In this document: in pieces, positions 19,561-28,598 of the stretch
How positions within the stretch are numbered: the first letter of the stretch is position 1
Layout of the letters: every line of letters starts with the position of its first letter
Assembly: GCA_003153935.1 (NCBI GenBank)
Contig: PMCA01000029.1
Coordinates: forward strand, 1 to 38,044
Reading direction: 5' to 3'
Source of the DNA: Elusimicrobiota bacterium
GTDB taxonomy: Bacteria > CAYTYR01 > UBA6262
DNA length: 38,044 bases
Notes under the pieces: generated by a model
The model's input: the letters and a program-made list of their open reading frames with translations, nothing else
Told to the model about the DNA's origin: nothing
Database searches by the model: none
Made by a program: the position numbers and the translations under genes

Positions 19561-20199
19561 ATGAAACGCAACGATCACAGATTACCGATCATGTTAACTG
19601 TCATATGTTTGTGGTGGGCCGCCCTTTCAGGGTGCGCCAAAGAAGCCCCCGAGAAAATGATCGAAGTTATCCCCGGCAAGAGTATTGCCGGAGTGGAAAT
19701 AGGCATGAGCAAAGAACGGGTTATGTCTATTATGGGCAGTCCCCGTCTCTCCATGTCGGCCCGGGAACTGGCTAAGATAGGAAAAGAATTCTCATCTTTC
19801 CTGAACATCCCGGAGGAAGACCTGGGTACGACCAAAGTCTTCGTTTTTTCCTCTCCCCCGTTGTACGTCGCCATTAATAAGCAAAACAAGGTTATCCAGT
19901 TAAATCTGAGCCGCTGCGCCAACGTAGCGATCCAGGGATATCCTTTTGTCCGTTTTGATTATATTACCTTGGATGATCTGAACCGGCTGGGCAGCCCCAG
20001 GACCATCCTACGTAACGAGGATTTTGCCAACGCTATATTAACGACCTTGCCGAAGGGCGCCAACATCGACTATTTTGATTTTACTTACGATCGCCCCATG
20101 ATCGCGTTGGGACTTATCTTCGACAAACACCGGCAGAAAGACAACCCGCGGTACATAAAACCGAACTGTATAAAAATAATCTACAAAAAATTGGCTTAG
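19561..20199 (+). CDS. Lipoprotein with BamE/SmpA-like segment
   Basis: A 212 aa protein with a lipoprotein signal: basic start, hydrophobic stretch and lipobox ALSGC with Cys25 as the lipidation site. After it comes IAGVEIGMSKERVMSIMGSP, a pattern like the BamE/SmpA family and related small lipoproteins. The rest (about 80-212) is unrecognised, with PLYVAINKQNKVIQL and a similar beta-rich fold. I chose ATG 19561 because AGGGAGAGG lies about 9 nt upstream; an in-frame TTG at 19552 is too close to it. Function unknown. Confidence 0.75.
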   Translation: MKRNDHRLPIMLTVICLWWAALSGCAKEAPEKMIEVIPGKSIAGVEIGMSKERVMSIMGSPRLSMSARELAKIGKEFSSFLNIPEEDLGTTKVFVFSSPPLYVAINKQNKVIQLNLSRCANVAIQGYPFVRFDYITLDDLNRLGSPRTILRNEDFANAILTTLPKGANIDYFDFTYDRPMIALGLIFDKHRQKDNPRYIKPNCIKIIYKKLA

Positions 20200-20227
20200 C
20201 ACAATACCAGAAGAGGGGGAAATGATC

Positions 20228-20404
20228 ATGACCGTTTTAGGGATCGATGACGCGGGCGTGTGGTTGGCTTATCTTTTGTGTATCTTAAGCACTGTCTACA
20301 GCATCTGGTACGGGATCGCCAACTGGAATAAGGGAGATGAGGAAGTCCTGCCCGAAGATAAAAAATGGGTCGAGGATGAGAAAAAGGCGGAGGAGGGACT
20401 ATGA
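20228..20404 (+). CDS. Small symporter accessory protein
   Basis: A 58 aa protein with one transmembrane helix (about 11-31: VWLAYLLCILSTVYSIWYG) and a strongly acidic and basic C-terminal tail. Such small proteins are routinely encoded just before Na+/solute symporters, and this one overlaps the symporter gene by 4 nt (ATGA). ATG 20228 is spaced 8 nt from the GAGGGGG ribosome-binding site; the in-frame ATG at 20222 would be too close. It probably stabilises or assists the transporter. Confidence 0.8.
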   Translation: MTVLGIDDAGVWLAYLLCILSTVYSIWYGIANWNKGDEEVLPEDKKWVEDEKKAEEGL

Positions 20405-21996
20405 ACAATCTAATGATGCTGACCGTTATAGTCGTCCTTTACCTCTTCGTTATCGCCTGGTTGGGGTGGTATGGTTATAAAAAGACCAAGAATACCCTGG
20501 ATTACCTGGTGGCCGGGCGGGATACACACCCGTTCATCATGTCCTTGTCCTACGGGGCCACTTTTATCAGCACCTCGGCGATAGTCGGTTTCGGCGGAGC
20601 AGCCGCCTTGTTCGGTATGGGCCTGTTGTGGCTCACTTTCCTGAATATATTCGTGGGCATAATAATCGCCTTTATTGTTTTCGGCAAGCGGACCCGCAAG
20701 ATGGGTCATAACCTCGATGCCCATACTTTTCCTGAATTGCTGGGACTGAGGTTCCAATCCCGGTTCATCCAGTGGTTCGCCGGCCTGATAATTTTCCTCT
20801 TCATGCCTTTATATTCGGCCGCAGTGTTGATCGGCGCCGCCCGCTTCATAGAAACTACATTTGCGCCGCAGGTTAATTTCAATGTGGCCCTTTTAATCTA
20901 TACACTGATCATTTGCGCTTACGTTCTAGCCGGAGGTTTAAAGGGTGTCATGTACACGGATGCCCTGCAAGGCGCCATCATGTTCGTCGGTATGATCATA
21001 TTATTGGCCTTTACCTATATCAAACTGGGTGGTATTACCGCCGCGCACCAGGCTCTGGCCAATATTTCCAACCTGGTACCGGCTAAACTGGTTGAGCAGG
21101 GACACCAGGGCTGGACGCACATGCCGGCCTTAGGATCGCCTTTATGGTGGTCCCTGATTTCCACCATAGTTATGGGAGTTGGTATCGGGGTACTGACCCA
21201 GCCGCAACTGGCGGTGCGCTTTATGACGGTTAAGAGTTCCAAGGAGATCAACCGCGCCGTGTCTATCGGCGGAATCTTTATCCTGTGCATGACCGGCGTC
21301 GCTTTCATAGTCGGCGCTCTCTCCAACGTCTACTTTGTAAATACTCTCGGTAAGATCTCTCTGGCGGTAGCCAAGGGCAATGTGGACGCCGTCATTCCCG
21401 CCTATATCAACGCCGCACTGCCTACCTGGTTCGTTTATCTGTTCATGTTGACGCTGTTAAGCGCCGCCATGAGCACTTCCAGCTCCCAGTTCCATGCTAT
21501 GGGAACGGCGATCGGCCGCGATTTCTTTGAGAAGGGCATCTGGGAAGGCAAGAATACCAAATACACCGTATTATTGACTCGCCTGGGAATCGTATTCGGG
21601 GTGATCGTGACCGTGATACTGGGATTTAAGTTACCCGATAATATTATCGCCTTGGCGACTGCTATCTTCTTTGGCCTATGCGCCAGTACTTTTTTGCCCA
21701 CTTATATAGGAGCATTATTCATCAAGGAAATGACCAAGGCCGGAGTGATAGCCAGCATGATGACCGGATTCTTCGGCACGGCCTTCTGGCTGCTATTCAT
21801 TCACCAGAAGGAATCAGCCGCGCTAGGTCTCTGTAAATTCATTTTCGACCAGCCGACCCTGGCTTCCTATCCCTGGACCGTAGTTGACCCGATAGTGGTC
21901 ATATTGCCGATTTCCTTGATCATAGCCGTTATCGTGAGTTTATTTACTTCCAAGCTAACCAAAGAGCATGTCAATGCCTGCTTCAAGCATTTTTAG
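20401..21996 (+). CDS. Sodium:solute symporter (SSS) family protein
   Basis: A 531 aa inner-membrane transporter with about 13 hydrophobic helices. The start VVLYLFVIAWLGWYGYKKTKNTLDY and the AGRDTHPF segment are typical of SSS members, as are SYGATFISTSAIVGFGG and AGGLKGVMYTDALQG. The AAMSTSSSQFHA segment in the later helices fits the region contributing the sodium site. The substrate cannot be read from sequence; organic acids, amino acids or sugars are all possible. It is paired with the small accessory protein encoded just upstream. Confidence 0.9.
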   Translation: MNNLMMLTVIVVLYLFVIAWLGWYGYKKTKNTLDYLVAGRDTHPFIMSLSYGATFISTSAIVGFGGAAALFGMGLLWLTFLNIFVGIIIAFIVFGKRTRKMGHNLDAHTFPELLGLRFQSRFIQWFAGLIIFLFMPLYSAAVLIGAARFIETTFAPQVNFNVALLIYTLIICAYVLAGGLKGVMYTDALQGAIMFVGMIILLAFTYIKLGGITAAHQALANISNLVPAKLVEQGHQGWTHMPALGSPLWWSLISTIVMGVGIGVLTQPQLAVRFMTVKSSKEINRAVSIGGIFILCMTGVAFIVGALSNVYFVNTLGKISLAVAKGNVDAVIPAYINAALPTWFVYLFMLTLLSAAMSTSSSQFHAMGTAIGRDFFEKGIWEGKNTKYTVLLTRLGIVFGVIVTVILGFKLPDNIIALATAIFFGLCASTFLPTYIGALFIKEMTKAGVIASMMTGFFGTAFWLLFIHQKESAALGLCKFIFDQPTLASYPWTVVDPIVVILPISLIIAVIVSLFTSKLTKEHVNACFKHF

Positions 21997-22014
21997 CGCC
22001 AACGGGGAGAGAGA

Positions 22015-22584
22015 ATGAAAAAACTACTGATCGTCGCGTTCATATTTTGTATTATGGGAGGTCTCAGTTTGTCTGAAGCCAAGGAAAAGAGCAAGCTCAC
22101 GGCGGTAATAGAAACTGAATACGGCAAGATCGAGGCTGAGTTGCTGAGCGATGCCGCGCCGTTAACCGTAGCTAATTTTATTAAGCAGGCCCGGATGGGT
22201 GCTTTTGACGGAACCACCTTCCACCGGTTAGTGCCCGGTTTCGTTATCCAGGGCGGAGATCCTCTCTCCAAGGATGACGACCCTACTAATGACGGCTTCG
22301 GCGGCGGGCAGATGCCGGCGGAACCGAGAAAACTTTCCAACGCCCGCGGGACATTAGCCATGGCTTCATCTTCAAGGGCTAAACCCATAGATTCCCAGTC
22401 TGACTCCCAGTTCTTTATCAACCAGGGGAATAACGCTGCTTTGGACGCGTACGGCTTCATTCCCTTTGCCAAAGTGGTTAAGGGGATGGAAATAGTGGAT
22501 AAGATCATCCAGCAGCCCCGGGACGGCGCCGACCGGCCCCTGAAAAACATAACCATGAAAGTGAAAGTGGTAATTAGCAAATAA
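22015..22584 (+). CDS. Exported peptidyl-prolyl cis-trans isomerase (cyclophilin)
   Basis: A 189 aa cyclophilin-type protein-folding catalyst with a signal peptide (about 1-22, KKLLIVAFIFCIMGGLSLSEA), so it acts outside the cytoplasm. The core has TEYGKIEAEL, the catalytic-arginine motif FHRLVPGFVIQGGDP, the FGGGQMPAEP loop, SQFFIN and FAKVVKGMEIVD. The gene follows the symporter by 18 nt with a GGGGAGAG ribosome-binding site. Confidence 0.95.
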   Translation: MKKLLIVAFIFCIMGGLSLSEAKEKSKLTAVIETEYGKIEAELLSDAAPLTVANFIKQARMGAFDGTTFHRLVPGFVIQGGDPLSKDDDPTNDGFGGGQMPAEPRKLSNARGTLAMASSSRAKPIDSQSDSQFFINQGNNAALDAYGFIPFAKVVKGMEIVDKIIQQPRDGADRPLKNITMKVKVVISK

Positions 22585-22611
22585 ATATTGCCGTCCTTAA
22601 GGAGCATAACT

Positions 22612-24996
22612 TTGGCCCCAGAAGATATCGGAAACCACGAAAATATCTGCAGCATGCTGATCGAATTCACCCAGGATATTATAGCGGTCGTCGACCGGAG
22701 CGGTCAGTTCCATTATGTCAACAAGTATGCCGCCGACCAGCTGAATAAAACCATGCAGGATATTATCGGCAAACATTTCTCCGATCTGTTCCCTGCTGCG
22801 GTAGCCCAGCGTATGCTGGCCAACGTGGAAAAAGTGTTTGCTTCCGGAGAACTCTCTTATACCGAGAACCCTCTGGTTTTGAATGACCAGGAGGTTTGGC
22901 AGGGCACCAAGATAATCCCGCTTCGCGATAAAGGCGCCAATTCTGGTTTTGATAGGATCCTGATCGTCTCCAGGGATATTACTACCAATAAACAGATCGA
23001 ACAGTCATTAAAAGAAAATGAAGAGCAGTTCCGGCAGATCATACAGCAGATGCCTTTACCTATAGAGGTAGCCGACCCCTCCGGCACCGCCATTATGGTC
23101 AACAAAGCTTTCCTGGAACTTTTCCAACTCCCCTCCGCTAAATCCATTGTCGGTATTTTTAATTCCTTAAATGAACCGCTTATAAGGGAATTGGGCTTGC
23201 TGGATATAATTAAGGATGTCCGTAACGGGCATTCGGTTTTTATTCCCGAGGTGGCCTTACCCCTGGAAAAAATATCAGACCGTTATGCCGTCAAACGGAT
23301 GGGCACTATTTATCTTGAGATAACCATATTCCCGGTGTTCATGTGTGCGAACGAATTATGGCGCGTGGTTTCAGTCTGGAAGGATATAACCGAACGCAAA
23401 AAAATGGAAGAGTCCCTGCGGCTATCGGAAGAGAAGTACCGTACCTTGCTGCAGGAAGCGACTGAGGTCATCATTTTAGCCGATCCCCTCGGCAACCTGC
23501 TGGAACTTAATAAGAAAGCCGAAATGCTTTTAGGTTATAACCGCGAAGAGATCGTCAGGATGAACTTCTGCAATATTCACCCCCCCAGTGAACATCTAAG
23601 GATAATTGAAACTTTCAAGGAAATAATCCTAAAAGGGTCGGCGCGTATTTACGATACGAGCGTCCTGACCAAGGACGGCAGGATAATTCCCATCGATATT
23701 TCCGGCAGCGTGGTGGAGTACGGCGGCAAAGAGGTGTGCCAGGGGATCTTCCGCGATATGACCGAAAGAAAAGCGGCGGAGTTGAAACTGTCTAAGGTTA
23801 ATGAAGAGCTCAATGCCAGCAATAAGAAGCTAAAACAGATGGCGGTAAAAGATCCCCATACCGGGCTGTTTAACCATAAGTATTTGACTGATATTCTGGA
23901 ACGGGAATTTGTCCGGGCCAAAAAGTACAACCATCCCTTATCATTGATCCTGGTAGATATAGATTATTTTAAGGCGATCAACGATACCTATGGCCACCAC
24001 ACCGGTGACCAGGTACTGAAGCAACTGGCTCACGTAATAAAACGATTGTCCAAAAAGGAACAGTCGGTCATCCGTTATGCCGGCGAAGAATTCCTGATCC
24101 TGGCCCCGGATACTAATAAGGAAGATGCTATAAACCAGGCGCAAAAGCTTTTAGATGAGATAAATATATTCAAGTTCGGCGACCGCAAACGGCCGCTGCG
24201 TTTGAGAGTCAGCATGGCGGTCTGCTCATATCCGGAAGACAAAGTTCTGCAAGGCATGGAACTCCTGGAAAAAGCTGACCTGCTAATCAGTAAGGCTAAA
24301 GAATGGGGCGGTAACCGCGTCTTATCATCCCTGGACCTGCATTTAAAGAAGATCATACCGCTGGTAAAGAATTCCCGTAAACTTAATGTCAAAGAACTCA
24401 AAAAGACTATGGCCAGGCTGAACAAGCGCTCCAACCAGAACGCCGTAGAAGCCATATTCGCCTTCGGCAAGGCCATTGAGCTAAAGGACCATTATACCGG
24501 CGACCACGTGGATAAAACGGTGCATTACGCTACGGAAATAGCCAAAGCCCTGAAATTATCCAGTGAAGATATTATGTTGATCAAACAAGCTTCCATGCTG
24601 CATGACTTGGGTAAGATCGGTATCAGTGACAATGTATTGCTTAAGCCCGCCAAGCTTACCAGCAAGGAATACATGGAGATCAAGAAACACCCGACCATCG
24701 GGGCGGATATTATCCGGCCCATCCACCTGCTGCATGGCATTATCCCGCATATACTGTATCATCATGAAAGATGGGACGGAAAGGGGTATCCCGCTAAATT
24801 GAAAGGGGAAAAGATCCCTCTGGGGGCGCGCATCATCGCCTTAGCCGATGTCTATCAGGCGCTAACCTCTAACCGTCCATACCGCAAAGCTTATGCCAAG
24901 GCGGCAGCGTTGAAGATAATAAAGAGAGAATCCGGTTCTCATTTCGATCCGCGCATCGTTAATGCTTTCCTGCAGGTGCTTAAAAAAATTAAATAA
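22612..24996 (+). CDS. PAS-PAS-PAS-GGDEF-HD-GYP cyclic-di-GMP signalling protein
   Basis: A 794 aa sensor that may both make and degrade cyclic-di-GMP. Three PAS domains lie at about 10-125, 135-265 and 275-400, two ending in the DITxxK and DITERKK-type linkers. A GGDEF domain (about 430-575) follows with DPHTGLFNHKYL, VDIDYFKAIND and a signature loop reading AGEEF in place of GGDEF. A linker and then the HD-GYP domain (about 620-790) has LHDLGKIG, H-H-E-R and GKGYP, with metal-binding residues intact. No transmembrane segment is seen, so it is cytoplasmic. TTG 22612 is chosen because AAGGAG lies 7 nt upstream; a TTG at 22588 would put that site inside the gene. Confidence 0.9.
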   Translation: MAPEDIGNHENICSMLIEFTQDIIAVVDRSGQFHYVNKYAADQLNKTMQDIIGKHFSDLFPAAVAQRMLANVEKVFASGELSYTENPLVLNDQEVWQGTKIIPLRDKGANSGFDRILIVSRDITTNKQIEQSLKENEEQFRQIIQQMPLPIEVADPSGTAIMVNKAFLELFQLPSAKSIVGIFNSLNEPLIRELGLLDIIKDVRNGHSVFIPEVALPLEKISDRYAVKRMGTIYLEITIFPVFMCANELWRVVSVWKDITERKKMEESLRLSEEKYRTLLQEATEVIILADPLGNLLELNKKAEMLLGYNREEIVRMNFCNIHPPSEHLRIIETFKEIILKGSARIYDTSVLTKDGRIIPIDISGSVVEYGGKEVCQGIFRDMTERKAAELKLSKVNEELNASNKKLKQMAVKDPHTGLFNHKYLTDILEREFVRAKKYNHPLSLILVDIDYFKAINDTYGHHTGDQVLKQLAHVIKRLSKKEQSVIRYAGEEFLILAPDTNKEDAINQAQKLLDEINIFKFGDRKRPLRLRVSMAVCSYPEDKVLQGMELLEKADLLISKAKEWGGNRVLSSLDLHLKKIIPLVKNSRKLNVKELKKTMARLNKRSNQNAVEAIFAFGKAIELKDHYTGDHVDKTVHYATEIAKALKLSSEDIMLIKQASMLHDLGKIGISDNVLLKPAKLTSKEYMEIKKHPTIGADIIRPIHLLHGIIPHILYHHERWDGKGYPAKLKGEKIPLGARIIALADVYQALTSNRPYRKAYAKAAALKIIKRESGSHFDPRIVNAFLQVLKKIK

Positions 24997-25010
24997 CCGG
25001 GAGCATTCCT

Positions 25011-26060
25011 ATGAGCCAGGTATTTTTTCTCCCCATAAAAGAAACCAAAAAGCTGGCCGAGTTGGCGCTTACCGCCGGTTTGGCTAAGATCCTGCGTCCC
25101 GATGACTTTGTTGCCGTTAAATTACACTTCGGTGAAGCAGGCAACATTGGTTTTATCAAACCGCCTCTGGTCAAGCCGGTGGTGGAACTGATCAAGAAGC
25201 AAAAAGCCGTCCCGTTCCTTACTGACGCTTCGACTATTTATAAAGGCCAGCGCTCCGACGCCGTTAATCATTCTCTGATCGCTGCGGAACACGGTTTCAA
25301 CCTGGAGAATTGCGGCGCACCGGTCGTGATCGCCGACGGGTTACGCGGCAACAGTTTTATTCCCGTAGAAATAAAACAAAAACACTTCCAGGAAGTCAAG
25401 ATCGCCCATGACATCCATTACGCGGACAGTATAGTCTGCCTTTCCCACTTCAAGGGGCACGAATTAAGCGGCTTTGGCGGCGCCCTGAAGAACCTGGGTA
25501 TGGGCTGCGGAGCCAAGTCCGGTAAATATGAGATGCATAATAATGTACTGCCAGTCGTGGACCAGGATAAGTGCGAGGGCTGCGCGGCCTGTACCCGCTG
25601 GTGTCCGGCCGAAGCCATCGACCTGGCCAGCGGCAAGGCGGTGATCAACCCGGAGATCTGTATCGGCTGCGCCGATTGCATATTATCCTGTCCCTATCAC
25701 GCCGTCAGCATTAAATGGAACGAATCTTTCACGAATGTGCAGGAGAAAATAGTAGAATATGCCGCCGGCGTCCTGACGAGCAAGAAAAACAAAAGCTTTT
25801 ATCTGAATTACATTAATTTCATCACTCCGCAATGCGATTGTTATCCCACCGGCAACGCTAAACCCCTGATCAAGGATATAGGCATCACCGCTTCCCTGGA
25901 CCCGGTCAGTATCGACCAGGCCAGTGTCGACCTGGTCAATAAAGAAGCGGGGCGGGACCTGTTCCGGGAAGTCTACCCGAATATTAACTGGGCCGATCAG
26001 CTTGGTTACGCCGAGAAACTTGGCCTGGGAGAAAGAAAATACGAACTGGTAAAAATGTAA
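25011..26060 (+). CDS. DUF362 protein with two [4Fe-4S] ferredoxin motifs
   Basis: A 349 aa protein of the DUF362 family, recognisable from VAVKLHFGEAGNIGFI, FLTDASTIYKGQR, FKGHELSGFGGALKNLGMG. After it, at about 185-235, are two [4Fe-4S] motifs: CEGCAACTRWCP and CIGCADCILSCP. It lacks a signal peptide. DUF362 proteins are proposed iron-sulfur electron carriers or reductases of unclear substrate. GGGAG precedes the ATG and the next gene, a radical-SAM enzyme, starts 1 nt after its stop, so it may reduce that enzyme. This pairing is contextual inference. Confidence 0.88.
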   Translation: MSQVFFLPIKETKKLAELALTAGLAKILRPDDFVAVKLHFGEAGNIGFIKPPLVKPVVELIKKQKAVPFLTDASTIYKGQRSDAVNHSLIAAEHGFNLENCGAPVVIADGLRGNSFIPVEIKQKHFQEVKIAHDIHYADSIVCLSHFKGHELSGFGGALKNLGMGCGAKSGKYEMHNNVLPVVDQDKCEGCAACTRWCPAEAIDLASGKAVINPEICIGCADCILSCPYHAVSIKWNESFTNVQEKIVEYAAGVLTSKKNKSFYLNYINFITPQCDCYPTGNAKPLIKDIGITASLDPVSIDQASVDLVNKEAGRDLFREVYPNINWADQLGYAEKLGLGERKYELVKM

Positions 26061-26061
26061 T

Positions 26062-27132
26062 ATGAAACCCCGTCATATATTGTTGATCATAATATTGGCC
26101 ATAGCCGGCTTGGCCGCAGCTCCTAAAGAGGCCATGTTCTACGAGAAACTGGACGGCCAGATGGTTCAATGCCACATCTGCCCCAGGAACTGCACCATTC
26201 CCGGCGGCGCATTGGGATTCTGCCGCGCCCGCCAGAATACCCATGGTACGCTGTACGCCTTAGGCTATGGAGCTCCTTGCGCCGTGCATATCGATCCCGT
26301 AGAGAAAAAACCTTTTTTTAATTTTTATCCCGGCAGTGAAGCTTTTTCCCTGGCCAGCGCCGGATGCAACCTGCGCTGCAAATTCTGCCAGAATTGGGAG
26401 ATATCCCAGGTCTCCCCGCTGGACACTGAAAACTTCTCTTTATCACCACTGGATGTGGTCAATCAGGCGCTGAAGGAAAAATGCCCAATCATCGCCTACA
26501 CCTATTCCGAACCGACCAATTTCTATGAGTACATGCTGGACATCTGCAAGTTGGCCAGGAAAAGGGGGTTAAAGAACGTTTACCACTCCAACGGCTATAT
26601 TAACCCGGAGCCCCTGCAAAACCTCTGCCCATATCTGGATGCCGCCAACATTGACCTGAAAGGTTTCAGCGACAACTACTACCAGAAGATCTGCGGCGCG
26701 CATTTGCAGCCGGTCCTTGATACCCTGGTGATGCTCCATAAGAACGGGGTGTGGCTGGAGATCACCAACATGGTCCTGCCCGGTGAAAACGATAGCCCTG
26801 AAGAGATCAAGCAAATGTGCCAGTGGATAAAAAATAACCTGGGACCGGATGTGCCTTTGCACTTTTCCCGGTTCTATCCTACTTACCAGTTGAAAAACCT
26901 GCCGCCCACACCGATAGAGACGCTGGAAAAGGCCCGGGAAACCGCCTTGGCTGAAGGCTTGCACTATGTTTATATCGGCAACGTAGTGGGGCATCCCGCT
27001 GAGAATACCTATTGCCCTAATTGCCATAATGCCGTGGTAAAACGAACCGGCTATAACGTACTGGAAGTGCATATAACCAAAGGCCTCTGCGATTATTGCC
27101 ATCACCCGATCGCCGGCCGGTGGAACAAATGA
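26062..27132 (+). CDS. amrS: AmmeMemoRadiSam-system radical SAM enzyme with N-terminal hydrophobic segment
   Basis: A 356 aa radical-SAM enzyme of the AmmeMemoRadiSam type. The cysteine set CHICPRNC plus FCRARQN (C37, C40, C44, C53) precedes the cluster motif GCNLRCKFCQNWE (C102, C106, C109). A C-terminal CPNCHN and CDYCHHP pair looks zinc-binding. The family is usually encoded with Memo and AMMECR1 domains but its reaction is unknown. Here residues about 6-20 (ILLIIILAIAGLAAA) form a signal or anchor helix, odd for an oxygen-sensitive iron-sulfur enzyme. A later ATG (codon 25) would remove it, but that lacks a good ribosome site, and the gene start abuts the preceding stop. It overlaps the next gene by 4 nt. 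Confidence 0.88.
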   Translation: MKPRHILLIIILAIAGLAAAPKEAMFYEKLDGQMVQCHICPRNCTIPGGALGFCRARQNTHGTLYALGYGAPCAVHIDPVEKKPFFNFYPGSEAFSLASAGCNLRCKFCQNWEISQVSPLDTENFSLSPLDVVNQALKEKCPIIAYTYSEPTNFYEYMLDICKLARKRGLKNVYHSNGYINPEPLQNLCPYLDAANIDLKGFSDNYYQKICGAHLQPVLDTLVMLHKNGVWLEITNMVLPGENDSPEEIKQMCQWIKNNLGPDVPLHFSRFYPTYQLKNLPPTPIETLEKARETALAEGLHYVYIGNVVGHPAENTYCPNCHNAVVKRTGYNVLEVHITKGLCDYCHHPIAGRWNK

Positions 27133-28598
27133 AACAAAAATATCTTCTTATTTTGGCAACGGCCATTACATTTTTGGCCTGTTATACGAACTATCTACCT
27201 GCTGAAACCCGTCCGCCCCAGGTAGCTGGGGCTTTTTATCCGGCCAGCCAGGCTGAACTTAGCCAAATGATAGACGGGTTCCTGGAACAGGTTCCTGAGC
27301 AAAAGATCGCCGGTAAACTTATCGCTTTGATAGTTCCGCACGCGGGCTACCAGTACAGCGGACAGGTAGCGGCTTATGCCTACAAACTGCTGCAGGGAAG
27401 GCGTTTTGACACGGTCATACTGATCGGTCCCAGTCATCACGCTTACATTAATGTGGCCAGCGTCTGGTGCGATGGAGACTGGGAAACGCCTCTTGGTAAG
27501 GTCCCGGTGGATACCGCCATGGCCAAGGCCATAGCCGGAGAAAATGAATTGTTTTCCTGCTCCGTAGAAGCCCATTGGCCGGAACACTCCCTGGAAGTGC
27601 AACTGCCGTTTTTACAAAAAACATTGAAAAGTTTCAAGATAGTACCCATTTTAGTAAGCGAGCCGACCCTCAAGAACTGCCGCTCCCTGGCCGGGGCGAT
27701 AGTCCGGCAGATGAATTCGGGGAAAAGGGTCCTGCTGGTCATTTCCACCGATATGAGCCATTATTTCCCTTATGCCAAAGCCAGTGAAATGGATCATACG
27801 GCTCTGGCAGTACTGGCCAAACAGGATGCTAAAACTCTGGACGCGCTGATGGCCAAGGGCGCCTGCGAATTTTGCGGCAGCGGCGCCGTACTGACCGCGC
27901 TGGCCGTCGCTGACCTGCTGGCCCCGGTTAAGATCTCTGTGCTGAAATACGCCAACAGCGGGGACGTTACGGGTGACCGGGACCGGGTGGTCGGTTACTC
28001 GGCTACCGCGATTTACCAGGAAGAACCAACAACAAAAAAGGGGCAGAATATGTTATCCAAAACGCAGCAAAAGGAACTGTTAAAGATCGCACGCCAGACC
28101 GTCGAATCCTACGTACAGACAGGGACGGTTCCTGAATTCAAGGTCACCGATAAGGGCCTGCTGGAAAAAAGGGGAGTCTTCGTTACTTTGCACGAAAATG
28201 GGGAATTAAGAGGCTGTATCGGTTATATTATGCCGATAGAAGCCCTTTACCTGGCAGTCAGTAAAATGGCCGTGGAAGCCGCCACCGGTGACCCGCGTTT
28301 CAGCCCGGTAAAACCAGCCGAACTGCCACAGCTGGAAATTGAGATATCTGTCCTGAGCGTGCCGGTAAGTATCAATAACCCGGAAGAAATTGTCATGGGA
28401 ACGCATGGCGTGATCGTCAGGAAAGGCGGGCGGGGCGGGGTATTCCTGCCTCAGGTAGCCACTGAAACCGGCTGGACCAGGGAGCAGTTCCTGGATGAAC
28501 TCTGTTCGCAGAAAGCCGGTCTGCCGGCCGACGCCTGGAAAAATAAGGACTGTGAACTTTATACTTTCAGCGCCCAGGTATTCGGCGAAAAAGAATAA
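27129..28598 (+). CDS. Exported Memo-AMMECR1 fusion (AmmeMemoRadiSam proteins B and A)
   Basis: A 489 aa fusion. After a signal-peptide-like start (about 4-26, LLILATAITFLACYTNYLPA) comes a Memo domain (about 28-295) with VPHAGYQYSGQVAAYAY (His71), GPSHH (103-104), DMSHY and FCGSG (C249), the residues that line the Memo pocket. From about 308 an AMMECR1 domain follows with LRGCIGYI, ATGDPRFSPV and the C-terminal SQKAGLPADAW. ATG 27129 is chosen because it makes an ATGA overlap with the preceding stop and starts at the basic n-region. Domain functions are unsettled. The export signal is notable since Memo and AMMECR1 are generally cytoplasmic. Confidence 0.88.
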   Translation: MKQKYLLILATAITFLACYTNYLPAETRPPQVAGAFYPASQAELSQMIDGFLEQVPEQKIAGKLIALIVPHAGYQYSGQVAAYAYKLLQGRRFDTVILIGPSHHAYINVASVWCDGDWETPLGKVPVDTAMAKAIAGENELFSCSVEAHWPEHSLEVQLPFLQKTLKSFKIVPILVSEPTLKNCRSLAGAIVRQMNSGKRVLLVISTDMSHYFPYAKASEMDHTALAVLAKQDAKTLDALMAKGACEFCGSGAVLTALAVADLLAPVKISVLKYANSGDVTGDRDRVVGYSATAIYQEEPTTKKGQNMLSKTQQKELLKIARQTVESYVQTGTVPEFKVTDKGLLEKRGVFVTLHENGELRGCIGYIMPIEALYLAVSKMAVEAATGDPRFSPVKPAELPQLEIEISVLSVPVSINNPEEIVMGTHGVIVRKGGRGGVFLPQVATETGWTREQFLDELCSQKAGLPADAWKNKDCELYTFSAQVFGEKE

